The notes: generated by a model from the sequence alone, not told the origin. A stretch of 7,321 nt of DNA from JAWXBM01 sp037968555 (GCA_037968555.1 JBBKVS010000093.1:1-7321); one strand, 5' to 3'; numbered from the stretch's first letter, positions 1 to 6,642 are shown. Made by a program: numbers and translations.

Positions 1-443
1 CCGTAAATGGCCAACAGGTTTTTGACGCGCCGTATGGGCACTGAGGATTCCTGGCGCGATGGATCGGCAATGACTTCAACCGGTGCCGGCTCACCGGCCA
101 ACCACTTTTCCGGATACTCCGGCAGGATACGGATGATCACCAGCTCTTCCTGGCGGCGCACTACGTCTTCCGGGTTGTCGGGTGGTGCTTTTACCACCAT
201 GCCGTATTGTTCCAGAAAGCGGATCAGGCTGGGTGCCAACTCGGCTCCGATGACCGGAACCTCCAGGGTTTTCTCAGCACGTTCCTGCTCGGCCGAGGTG
301 GTAAACCACACCAGTGCGATAAACATAAAGGGGAATAAAATCGGCCCAAGCAGCAGCGAGTTGAATACCGCACGGCGGTCGCGGATATTTTCCAGGCACT
401 CCTTGCGGAACACCGTACTCATGCCTCTCATTCCACCGCTCAT
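1..443 (-). CDS. NatB-like ABC-2 transporter permease, N-terminal part (cut by window edge)
   Basis: Membrane subunit of an ABC-2 type exporter, the likely partner of the ATPase encoded immediately upstream. About 147 codons are visible and the rest lies beyond position 1. The N-terminus is short and basic (RKECLENIRDRR near residues 13-24), a common start for NatB-type permeases. It is followed by one strong membrane segment at about residues 25-47 (LLLGPILFPFMFIALVWF) and then a hydrophilic stretch that fits the large periplasmic domain between the first and second helices of this family. I chose the ATG at 443 because it overlaps the stop of the ATPase gene as ATGA. In-frame ATGs at 431 and 422 are alternatives, and starting at 422 would give MSTVFRKE, which looks like many family N-termini. 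B. subtilis NatAB exports sodium, but the substrate here cannot be read from sequence. The ABC-2 permease call is fairly sure; the NatB subfamily is likely. Confidence 0.8.
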   Translation of the reverse strand, partial: MSGGMRGMSTVFRKECLENIRDRRAVFNSLLLGPILFPFMFIALVWFTTSAEQERAEKTLEVPVIGAELAPSLIRFLEQYGMVVKAPPDNPEDVVRRQEELVIIRILPEYPEKWLAGEPAPVEVIADPSRQESSVPIRRVKNLLAIY

Positions 444-1174
444 GCCAGCAAGCCCTCGTCCGTACCGATCAGTTTGACGAAGGCATCTTCCAGCGTGGTG
501 CTGCCGCTGCGCTCCATCAGTTGTTCAGCCGTGCCGTCTGCGGCTACTTCACCCTTGGCGATGATGACAATGCGATCACACAGGGCGGCCACCTCCTGCA
601 TGATGTGAGTGGATAGCACCACCGAATGTCCATCGCGCTTCAGGCTGAGTATGTAATGGCGCAAAGCGCGTGTGGCCATCACGTCCAGTCCGTTGCTGGG
701 CTCGTCCAGCAATACCGTCTGTGGGCTGTGAACCATGGCCCGGGCTATGGCTACCTTCACCCGTTGCCCTTGTGAAAAGCCCTCGGTGCGCCGGTCGATA
801 AAATCTTCCATGCCCAGGGTCTGGGTCAGGTGGGCGATGCGTTCGCTCATCTGCGCCTGACTCATGCCATGCAGCCTGCCGAAGTATTCAATGTTCTCGC
901 GCGCACTGAGGCGGTTGTACAGACCGCGGCTGTCAGGTACCACGCCCAGGGTGCGTTTGATTTCCATCGCATCGGTGCCCGGGTCCAAACCATCAATGCG
1001 GATTTCGCCTTCATCTGGCGGCAGCAATGAATAAAGCATCCGAAGAGTAGTGGTTTTACCCGCACCATTGGGGCCCAGCAGGCCGGTGATTTCGCCATCA
1101 TTGGCGGTAAAGCTCACGCCGCGTACGGCTTTCACTTCGCCAAATGATTTATGCAGGTTACGAACGACAATCAT
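440..1174 (-). CDS. NatA-like ABC transporter ATP-binding protein
   Basis: Cytoplasmic ATPase of an ABC-2 type exporter, 244 residues. Visible motifs are Walker A GPNGAGKT (34-41), ABC signature FSQGQ (133-137), Walker B TVLLDEP (153-159, catalytic Glu158), D-loop SNGLD (160-164) and H-loop His190. The Q-loop position reads VVPDSRGLY, with Asp81 where most ABC ATPases have Gln. The following GLYNRLSARENIEYF block is typical of the NatA branch. The open frame extends to 1231, but the ATG at 1174 is preferred because it overlaps the hydrolase stop codon as ATGA and places MIVVRNLHKSF where family members begin. The gene lies between a secreted hydrolase and a permease with 4-base overlaps on both sides, so all three are probably made from one mRNA. 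The ATPase assignment is certain; the substrate (sodium in Bacillus NatAB, peptide or lipid elsewhere) is unknown. Confidence 0.93.
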   Translation of the reverse strand: MIVVRNLHKSFGEVKAVRGVSFTANDGEITGLLGPNGAGKTTTLRMLYSLLPPDEGEIRIDGLDPGTDAMEIKRTLGVVPDSRGLYNRLSARENIEYFGRLHGMSQAQMSERIAHLTQTLGMEDFIDRRTEGFSQGQRVKVAIARAMVHSPQTVLLDEPSNGLDVMATRALRHYILSLKRDGHSVVLSTHIMQEVAALCDRIVIIAKGEVAADGTAEQLMERSGSTTLEDAFVKLIGTDEGLLA

Positions 1175-2652
1175 GGCTTCGGCCCCGTTAAAGTCATGAA
1201 CCAGGGCGAAGCCTGCAATTGTGCAATGCAACTGGTATCCAGCTCGCTGTGGTCAGCCGCCACGATGAATTCGGTAACCAGCTCGCCCAGGCAACCTTTA
1301 CCCGTCACGCTGTGTCCCTGTCCGGGTGCAACCAGATGTTTACCATTGCTCATATGGGCCAACACTTGTTCGGCATACTCCGGTGGTGTAACCGGATCGA
1401 GTTGGCCGGACAGCAACAGCACGGGTTTGTCACTTTCAATCGGTTGGTTGAAATCAGCAGGCACTTCACCACGAGGCCAGATACCACATTGAATATCGGT
1501 GGAGCGGCGCATACTGTCACCCAGCAGGTAGCTGGAATCTGCTGGCGTCTCTGGCGGGAAACGCGGGAAGTCTTCGGCACAGACTACGGCCAGTTCCATA
1601 CCCTGGGCTATGCTTTCTGCCAGGCCGGTGGCGGTGATCATCAACTGGCTGGCGATGCGTGAGTAATCGCCCGTGGTTGCTGCTTCGTGGATCAGCAGCG
1701 GCAACAAGGCCTGGGTTTCGGCGCTGTAACTGAGAAAGCGGATGGCGCCGCCCAACAGGTCCCGATCGAATTTCAGTGTTTGCGGCTGGCCGGTCAAGGG
1801 GTGGCTGATCGTCACCATCACCGGGTTTTCCGTTACCGCTTCCGCCATCGACTTGAGGTTTTCGCGACTGTCCGGAAATGCTTCGCGACAATCGGAATCG
1901 GCCTCGCAGCCGTCCAAAATGCGATCCAACGCCTGGTCGAGCTTTTCGGCGTGCTCGCTGCCCAAGGCCAGGGTTTGCGGCACTACGCTGTCGAGCACTA
2001 CAGTCCTGACATGCTGCGGAAACAACCGCAGATAGACCTGCGCTGCACGCGTGCCGTAGGACACACCAAACAGGTTGAGTTGCTCATAGCCAAGCGCCGC
2101 GCGTACCTGGTCGTAATCCTGCATGGCAATGGTGGTGGTGTAATAACGAGGGTCACCTTGCAGATCATCCAGACATTCGCGTGAGCTGCGTTCCAGGTCA
2201 TCCCAATCCATGACCATGGCTTCATCCATGGCGATTTGGCGACAACGCAAAGGGTTGGAATGCCCGGTGCCGCGTTGATCTATCAATAACACGTCACGAT
2301 TTTCGGTCAATTTGCGAAATGCCGGTGCCACGATCAGCCAGGCTTCGGTGGCAGCCTGTCCTGGGCCGCCGGCCAACAGGACCAGCGGGTCAGGCTCGAC
2401 ATCACGGCCTTGAGCAGGCACTCGGGCCACACGCAATTTGATCTTCTTTCCATCCGGGGCAGCGGGATTTTCCGCCACTTCGAACCAGCCACATTCGGCA
2501 GGAGCTGTCAGGCTGGTGCCCGGCAAGCGCAACTCGCAGGGAGTCAGTTCCAGAGAGGTATTGTTTTGTTGGGCCAAAACGCTGGTGGAATGCAGGCCTG
2601 CCATTGCCAGGCAAAGCCAGAGGGCACTTGATGGGGTTTTTGAAAGCTGCAT
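1171..2652 (-). CDS. Secreted TAP-family alpha/beta hydrolase (probable serine aminopeptidase)
   Basis: Exported serine hydrolase of 493 residues resembling tripeptidyl/prolyl aminopeptidases (the tripeptidyl aminopeptidase and TAP-like C-terminal families). It has a Sec signal peptide (basic MQLSK, hydrophobic core to about residue 20, likely cut after VLA at 27). Next come the oxyanion-side loop GGPGQ (95-99), DQRGTGHSNPL (125-135) and the nucleophile elbow GVSYG with Ser198. In the C-terminal TAP-like part lie Asp419 (GQLDP) and His447 (GQGHS), completing the triad. Ten cysteines after the signal peptide fit disulfide bonding in the periplasm. An upstream in-frame start exists at 2688, but ATG 2652 is preferred because AGGA precedes it by 5 bases and it gives a clean signal peptide. 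The stop overlaps the ATPase start (ATGA). By family knowledge it would remove N-terminal peptides or hydrolyse small esters or amides; the true substrate is unknown. The fold and triad are near certain; peptidase activity is an inference. Confidence 0.9.
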   Translation of the reverse strand: MQLSKTPSSALWLCLAMAGLHSTSVLAQQNNTSLELTPCELRLPGTSLTAPAECGWFEVAENPAAPDGKKIKLRVARVPAQGRDVEPDPLVLLAGGPGQAATEAWLIVAPAFRKLTENRDVLLIDQRGTGHSNPLRCRQIAMDEAMVMDWDDLERSSRECLDDLQGDPRYYTTTIAMQDYDQVRAALGYEQLNLFGVSYGTRAAQVYLRLFPQHVRTVVLDSVVPQTLALGSEHAEKLDQALDRILDGCEADSDCREAFPDSRENLKSMAEAVTENPVMVTISHPLTGQPQTLKFDRDLLGGAIRFLSYSAETQALLPLLIHEAATTGDYSRIASQLMITATGLAESIAQGMELAVVCAEDFPRFPPETPADSSYLLGDSMRRSTDIQCGIWPRGEVPADFNQPIESDKPVLLLSGQLDPVTPPEYAEQVLAHMSNGKHLVAPGQGHSVTGKGCLGELVTEFIVAADHSELDTSCIAQLQASPWFMTLTGPKP

Positions 2653-2702
2653 GAATTCCTGAAAAACTGGTTGGATTGCCGCGAACACGGTGTGCAGCCG
2701 CC

Positions 2703-2731
2703 AAGATAGGGGTTCATACCCGCTCTGTCCA
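2703..2731 (-). promoter_or_regulatory. Candidate sigma70 promoter for the hydrolase-ABC operon
   Basis: Read on the minus strand, TGGACA (2731-2726, five of six matches to the -35 consensus) and TATCTT (2708-2703, four of six) are separated by exactly 17 bases. Transcription would start near 2696, giving a leader of about 44 bases before the ATG at 2652. Position and spacing are good, but the call rests on consensus matching alone. Confidence 0.45.
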
Positions 2732-2775
2732 TAGGCTGATGGTCACTGGGTTTCTTCCAATCGACAAATTCGGCA

Positions 2776-2806
2776 TTGAAGCGGGCTACTCTCCGCACCA
2801 TATAGA
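2776..2806 (+). promoter_or_regulatory. Weak promoter candidate for yadGH
   Basis: On the plus strand TTGAAG (2776-2781) lies 19 bases before TATAGA (2801-2806), each with four of six consensus matches. The spacer is longer than ideal and the leader would be about 100 bases. Another possible -10, TAGGAT at 2873-2878, sits closer to the gene but has no recognisable -35. I cannot decide between them. No clear operator palindrome is visible in the 258-bp gap. Confidence 0.2.
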
Positions 2807-2910
2807 GGCAACAGCTTTTATCCTCATGGCTCTGGATATCAGTAGTATTCGGTTACATGCACACGGCTGCGCTAGGATAGGCGTTGCCACAGACAGGAAC
2901 AGCACACTCG

Positions 2911-3861
2911 ATGTATGCACTGCAAATCAACGATCTGCGTAAGACCTACGGCAATGGCGTGGAAGCCCTTAAGGGCATATCTCTGAATGTAGCTGAGGGC
3001 GACTTCTTCGGTTTTCTGGGCCCCAATGGTGCCGGTAAGTCCACCCTGATCGGAATTGTTTCATCTCTGGTCAACGCCACTTCAGGCGAGTCACTGGTAT
3101 TTGGTACCAGCGTGCAAACGCAGCGATCCCTGGCCATGAGCCACATCGGGCTGGTGCCGCAGGAACTGAATTTCAACATGTTCGAAAAGCCATTTGAGAT
3201 TGTAGTGAACCAGGCCGGCTATTACGGTATCCCGCGCCGCATTGCCACCGACCGGGCAGAGAAGTACCTGCGCCAGTTACAACTGTGGGACAAGGCATTC
3301 AAAATCTCCCGTACTTTGTCGGGCGGCATGAAACGGCGCCTGATGATAGCCCGCGCCATGGTCAACGAACCACGTTTGTTGATCCTGGATGAGCCTACCG
3401 CCGGTGTGGATATTGAAATCCGCCGTTCCATGTGGGAATTCATCAAAGCCATCAATGAAGCCGGCACTACCGTCATCCTCACCACACACTACCTGGAAGA
3501 AGCCGAGCAGTTGTGCCGCAATATCGCCATTATCGACCAGGGCCGTATCGTGGCGGACACCGATGTCAAAAGCCTGCTGGCACAATTACAGGTGGAGACA
3601 TTCGTACTGGACTTGCGTGAATCACTGCAAACACCGCCCAGTGTCGATGGCATGCATATCACCCTGTCCGATGCCCGCACTCTGGAGGCCTCGGTGCCCA
3701 AGGCCAAATCGCTCAACAGCCTGTTTGCTGCGTTGGATAAAGAGGGCATCCATGTACTGAGCATGCGCAACAAAGCCAACCGTCTGGAGGAATTGTTTCT
3801 CGGTATGCTGGAAGACAACAACGGTAAACCGCCGAACACGGCCATTGGAGATTTGGCATGA
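2911..3861 (+). CDS. yadG: YadG-type ABC transporter ATP-binding protein
   Basis: ATPase of the YadGH ABC-2 exporter, 316 residues against about 308 in E. coli YadG. Motifs are Walker A GPNGAGKS (37-44), Q-loop Gln84 (LVPQELNFN), signature LSGGM (136-140), Walker B LLILDEP (156-162), D-loop AGVD and H-loop His193 in TTHYLEEAE. Beyond the nucleotide domain lies the C-terminal extension with the HVLSMRNKANRLEELF block that, from memory, closely matches E. coli YadG. This makes the assignment specific and not merely generic ABC. The ATG at 2911 is used; a TTG at 2884 in frame would add nine poorly conserved residues. AGGA at 2895-2898 is 12 bases upstream, a rather long spacing. The stop overlaps the yadH start (ATGA), implying translational coupling and equal dosing of the subunits. 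The transported substrate is not established. Confidence 0.93.
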   Translation: MYALQINDLRKTYGNGVEALKGISLNVAEGDFFGFLGPNGAGKSTLIGIVSSLVNATSGESLVFGTSVQTQRSLAMSHIGLVPQELNFNMFEKPFEIVVNQAGYYGIPRRIATDRAEKYLRQLQLWDKAFKISRTLSGGMKRRLMIARAMVNEPRLLILDEPTAGVDIEIRRSMWEFIKAINEAGTTVILTTHYLEEAEQLCRNIAIIDQGRIVADTDVKSLLAQLQVETFVLDLRESLQTPPSVDGMHITLSDARTLEASVPKAKSLNSLFAALDKEGIHVLSMRNKANRLEELFLGMLEDNNGKPPNTAIGDLA

Positions 3862-4631
3862 GTGCCAATATTCAGTGGGTGGGTTACTGCACTATTGTCC
3901 GCAAGGAAGTCACTCGAATCATACGCATCTGGGGCCAGACCATCGTACCCCCGGCCATTACCATGTCGCTGTACTTCATCATTTTCGGCGAACTGATTGG
4001 TGCTCGTATTGGCAAGATGGGTGGTTTCACCTACATGGAATACATCGTGCCGGGGCTGGTCATCATGTCAGTGATCACCAATTCCTACGGCAATATGGTT
4101 TCATCGTTTTTCGGCGCCAAGTTCGGTAAGCATATTGAAGAGCTGTTGATTTCGCCCCTGTCAAACTGGGTCATCATGGCGGGCTATGTCACCGGTGCGG
4201 TGTTGCGCGGCCTGATAGTGGGTTTGGTGGTACTGCTGGTTTCGCTGTTCTTCACCCATCTGCAGCTGTCGCATATCCTGGTGGCAATCAGTGTGCTGCT
4301 GCTAACCGCCATCGTGTTTTCGCTGGCGGGTATGGTCAATGCCATCTATGCCCAGAAGTTTGATGACATAGTGATCATTCCGACTTTTGTCCTGGCTCCC
4401 CTGACCTACCTCGGTGGTGTGTTTTACTCCATCGATCTGCTGCCTGAATTCTGGCAGAGGTTGTCGGCTTTCAATCCCATCCTCTATATGGTCAATGGAT
4501 TCCGTTATGGCATCCTCGGTGTGTCGGATGTTGGGCTGGTTCAAACCTATCTGGTGATTCTGGTTGCCGGAGTCCTGTTGTTTGCCTGGTGTTTATGGTT
4601 GCTGCACCGCGGCGTTGGGATGCGCACCTGA
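3858..4631 (+). CDS. yadH: YadH-type ABC-2 transporter permease
   Basis: Inner-membrane permease of the YadGH exporter, 257 residues, matching the family's usual length (E. coli YadH is about 256). About six membrane segments are visible near residues 29-48, 60-78, 108-131, 138-162, 171-189 and 228-248. The motifs VPPAITMSLYFIIFGELIG and TFVLAPLTYLGGVFYS are hallmarks of this ABC-2 subfamily, and the order of conserved blocks follows E. coli YadH closely. The ATG overlaps the yadG stop as ATGA, which fixes the start. It is expected to work as a dimer bound to two YadG subunits. No terminator with a T-run follows, so read-through toward the desaturase 158 bases downstream is possible. Confidence 0.93.
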   Translation: MSANIQWVGYCTIVRKEVTRIIRIWGQTIVPPAITMSLYFIIFGELIGARIGKMGGFTYMEYIVPGLVIMSVITNSYGNMVSSFFGAKFGKHIEELLISPLSNWVIMAGYVTGAVLRGLIVGLVVLLVSLFFTHLQLSHILVAISVLLLTAIVFSLAGMVNAIYAQKFDDIVIIPTFVLAPLTYLGGVFYSIDLLPEFWQRLSAFNPILYMVNGFRYGILGVSDVGLVQTYLVILVAGVLLFAWCLWLLHRGVGMRT

Positions 4632-4674
4632 ACGGCTGGCCAGAATATTGAGTCCACTGCAAAATCTAAATGTG

Positions 4675-4714
4675 TTGTTTCGCACAGATAGCTGTCGTAA
4701 ATTTGCGGTAAAAT
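4675..4714 (+). promoter_or_regulatory. Candidate promoter region of the desaturase
   Basis: This AT-rich patch lies in the 158-base gap between yadH and the desaturase. TTGTTT (4675-4680) and TAAATT (4698-4703) are 17 bases apart, a passable sigma70 pair. A better -10 (TAAAAT, 4709-4714, five of six) has no good -35, and a perfect TTGACA (4714-4719) has no good -10 at 16-18 bases. At least one promoter is plausible, but the exact one cannot be chosen. No known fatty-acid regulator site such as a FabR or DesT palindrome was recognised. Confidence 0.3.
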
Positions 4715-4789
4715 TGACACATTCCGGCTGCCGGCGGGCTATTTCAGTCCAAAGCCAGTCACTGAATCATTGAATACAGGAATAAATTG

Positions 4790-6013
4790 ATGACAGATAC
4801 TTCTTCCGCACCGCCAGTCGCAGAAACCAAGCCCATTAATTGGGCTGTGACTGCCGTGCTTGGCCTGACTTTTCTCGTCGCCATCACAATCGTGCCCTGG
4901 TATGGCATCGTGCACGGTTACAGCGCCTGGGCCTGGGGTTTCTTCGCTTTGTTCATGGTGCTCAATGGAATCGGCATAGGCAGTGGCTACCATCGCCTGT
5001 GGTCACACCGTACTTATGAGGCACATCCCATATTGAGATGCTTCCTGGCATTTTTCGGTGGCATGTCCTTGCAGAACAGCATCATCGTCTGGTCGGCTCG
5101 CCACCGGGTACACCATCGTGATGTGGATGACAATGACAAGGATCCCTATTCCATCGGCCGCGGTTTCTGGTTCGCGCATGTAGGCTGGATGCTCCAGGAT
5201 TACCCCAGTGGGGAAGTGGATTACAGCGTGGTGCCTGATCTGTTCAAGGACCCTGTCGCTGCGTTCCAGCACCGTTGGTACTGGACGCTGGTATGGCTAA
5301 CCAACCTGGCTTTGCCGCTGTTTCTCGGCTGGCTCACCGGCGATATGCTGGGCATGTTCCTGTTGGCCGGCATAGCCCGTCTGGTGCTCAGCCATCACAT
5401 CACCTTCTTCATCAACTCGCTGGCCCACATGTGGGGTACGCAACCCTATACCGATGAGAACTCAGCCCGGGACAATCATTTTCTGGCCTTGATCACTTAT
5501 GGTGAGGGTTATCACAACTACCATCACCTGTTCCAGAGCGATTACCGCAACGGCATACGTTGGTGGCACCTGGACATCAACAAGTGGTTCATTTCCACTT
5601 GTGCTCTGCTGGGCCTGGTGAAGAACCGCAAGCGGGCACCGGCTTTTAAGGTTCTGCGCGCGCGACTGAACATGGAATTCAAACGTGCCCAGCAGAAACT
5701 GGAACGCCTGCAAGACGGCGGTGCCGGTTGGAAAGAACAGCTGGAACACGAATACGCCCAGTTTGTGGAAACTGTCAAGGAGTGGCAGCAGCTGCAAATT
5801 GAACGGGTACAATTGGGCCGCCAGGTGATCAGCGATCGTTTCGACGCTGAAAAAGCAGCATTGTCGGCCCGCCTGGAATCAGAAAAAGCCGCCTTCTCGG
5901 CAAGACTGGAATCAGAAAAAGCCGCCCTGACTGCTCGTTATCGCGAACTCGAAGCCAGCCTCAAAATGCAACACAAACGGGTTGCCATTCTGACATCGCA
6001 AGTACATATCTAA
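4790..6013 (+). CDS. Membrane fatty-acyl desaturase with C-terminal helical repeat tail
   Basis: Di-iron membrane enzyme of the delta-9 (stearoyl-CoA desaturase/OLE1-like) type. It introduces a cis double bond into fatty acyl chains at the inner membrane, using oxygen and an electron donor. Of 407 residues, the first ~280 form the catalytic domain. Metal-binding boxes are HRLWSH (68-73), HRVHH (105-109) and HNYHH (242-246), with the family motif NSLAHMWG at 209-216. Hydrophobic segments lie near 19-41, 47-63, 82-101, 164-182 and 184-200. Residues 286-407 form a highly charged, predicted helical tail containing three 11-residue repeats (354-386). From memory, bacterial relatives often carry a shorter charged tail after the catalytic domain; the repeats here are distinctive. 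ATG 4790 is preferred over the adjacent TTG 4787 because AGGA lies 8 bases upstream. No ferredoxin or reductase partner is in the window. Acyl-CoA versus phospholipid substrate is undecided. Confidence 0.92.
   Translation: MTDTSSAPPVAETKPINWAVTAVLGLTFLVAITIVPWYGIVHGYSAWAWGFFALFMVLNGIGIGSGYHRLWSHRTYEAHPILRCFLAFFGGMSLQNSIIVWSARHRVHHRDVDDNDKDPYSIGRGFWFAHVGWMLQDYPSGEVDYSVVPDLFKDPVAAFQHRWYWTLVWLTNLALPLFLGWLTGDMLGMFLLAGIARLVLSHHITFFINSLAHMWGTQPYTDENSARDNHFLALITYGEGYHNYHHLFQSDYRNGIRWWHLDINKWFISTCALLGLVKNRKRAPAFKVLRARLNMEFKRAQQKLERLQDGGAGWKEQLEHEYAQFVETVKEWQQLQIERVQLGRQVISDRFDAEKAALSARLESEKAAFSARLESEKAALTARYRELEASLKMQHKRVAILTSQVHI
5849..5947 (+). repeat. Three tandem 33-bp coding repeats (11-residue units)
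   Basis: Copies occupy 5849-5881, 5882-5914 and 5915-5947 inside the desaturase gene, encoding EKAALSARLES, EKAAFSARLES and EKAALTARYRE. Copies 1 and 2 match at 27 of 33 bases, with only one amino-acid change (Leu to Phe). A 21-base stretch at 5873-5893 recurs exactly at 5906-5926. The unit length keeps the reading frame, so this is protein-level repetition in an amphipathic helix. Confidence 0.85.
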
Positions 6014-6032
6014 TTCATGACAATCAGGTATG

Positions 6033-6059
6033 AAAAAGGGGCCAGCTGGCCACTTTTTT
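6033..6059. terminator. Bidirectional rho-independent terminator
   Basis: AAAAAG (6033-6038) pairs with CTTTTT (6053-6058), and GGCC (6040-6043) pairs with GGCC (6048-6051) around an AGCT loop, with one G/A mismatch between the two stems. The A-run on one side and the T-run on the other mean that either strand yields a GC hairpin followed by U residues. It sits 20 bases past the desaturase stop and 4 bases past the methyltransferase stop on the other strand, exactly where two convergent units need a shared terminator. Confidence 0.85.
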
Positions 6060-6063
6060 GTTT

Positions 6064-6576
6064 CTATAACCAGCGTCTGACTTTCTGGCAGAATTGTCGG
6101 AACTCGTCACCGTATATGGCCGTCAGGAAAATTTCCTCGTTGCGTATGAACTGGCGCTGGATAATGGCCACGAACGCAGGAATGGGCAACCAGGCGCCCA
6201 GGCTACCCAGTTTAATGGCCAGGCCTGCTAACACCAGCGCCATTCCCAGGTACATGGGGTTGCGGGTATAGCGGTAAATACCCTCGGTGACCAGAGCGGT
6301 GGATTTGCTGAAGGGTACAACACCTGTTTTGGCTTTCTTGAAGCCTTTTGCGGCAATCAAAACCAGGATCAGGCCGGGCGCAACCAGCAAGTAAGCCCAG
6401 CCACTGGGCAAAGGTTCATAAAACCGAATCAGCGGCAACCAGCGGTGCAGCACGTACATGGCGATCGCACTGAACAACAGCCACACGGGCGGGAAAATGC
6501 GGGGTTTTTTGAAGCCGAAACGGCTCATGCGGGATGAGCTTTTGGGTTCTTGATTGTTCTCGTTTGTATTTGTCAT
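6064..6576 (-). CDS. Small membrane methyltransferase, ICMT/PEMT-like family
   Basis: Integral membrane protein of 170 residues resembling the isoprenylcysteine carboxyl methyltransferase / phospholipid methyltransferase family, which uses S-adenosylmethionine. After a polar N-terminus there are membrane segments near 29-47, 58-77, 107-122 and 125-140. The family signature is clear: TGVVPFSKSTALVTEGIYRYTRNPMYLG (84-111, with the RNPMYLG cofactor-binding block) and, after the last helices, RNEEIFL (145-151) and YGDEFRQFCQKVRRW (155-169). Bacteria lack prenylated CaaX proteins, so the acceptor of such homologues is generally unknown; a lipid or small molecule is possible. The ATG at 6576 has only a weak AAGAG upstream, and Met17 (6528) is an alternative. 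It follows tatD by 41 bases and was probably transcribed with it. The family call is strong; the substrate is unknown. Confidence 0.85.
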   Translation of the reverse strand: MTNTNENNQEPKSSSRMSRFGFKKPRIFPPVWLLFSAIAMYVLHRWLPLIRFYEPLPSGWAYLLVAPGLILVLIAAKGFKKAKTGVVPFSKSTALVTEGIYRYTRNPMYLGMALVLAGLAIKLGSLGAWLPIPAFVAIIQRQFIRNEEIFLTAIYGDEFRQFCQKVRRWL

Positions 6577-6606
6577 GGTGTGGCTCTTTTAATTTTGGGA
6601 TCAATG

Positions 6607-6642
6607 GATCAAAGGGCTTAGCTCAATCTGACCCCTTTGATC
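6607..6642. repeat. Perfect 10-bp inverted repeat spanning the tatD stop
   Basis: GATCAAAGGG (6607-6616) and CCCTTTGATC (6633-6642) are exact reverse complements separated by 16 bases. The loop contains the tatD stop codon (6618-6620). In the tatD transcript this would form a hairpin just before the methyltransferase gene. No U-run follows, so it is not a standard terminator; it might stabilise the mRNA end or tune downstream translation. Confidence 0.6.

Noticed and set aside
7..477. Plus-strand open frame of 156 codons
   Set aside because: It lies antisense to the permease and ATPase genes, is rich in Ser/Arg/Thr without any domain, and lacks a ribosome-binding site. The minus frame shows a clear membrane protein.
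1219..2184. Two plus-strand open frames (1219-1662 and 1687-2184) inside the hydrolase
   Set aside because: Both are antisense shadows of a gene with a complete catalytic triad. Neither has a recognisable motif or start signal.
2676..2942. Plus-strand 88-codon open frame across the divergent intergenic region
   Set aside because: No ribosome-binding site, no recognisable domain, and it runs into yadG in another frame.
4636..4643. CTGGCCAG palindrome just after yadH as a terminator
   Set aside because: It is only an 8-base palindrome with no loop and no following T-run.
4564..4773. Plus-strand 69-codon open frame after yadH
   Set aside because: It starts inside yadH and its sequence has no family features; it would cover the likely desaturase promoter.
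5849..5947. Tandem repeats as a CRISPR or regulatory array
   Set aside because: There are no spacers, the units abut directly, the period is a multiple of three and the differences are mostly silent, so this is a protein repeat.
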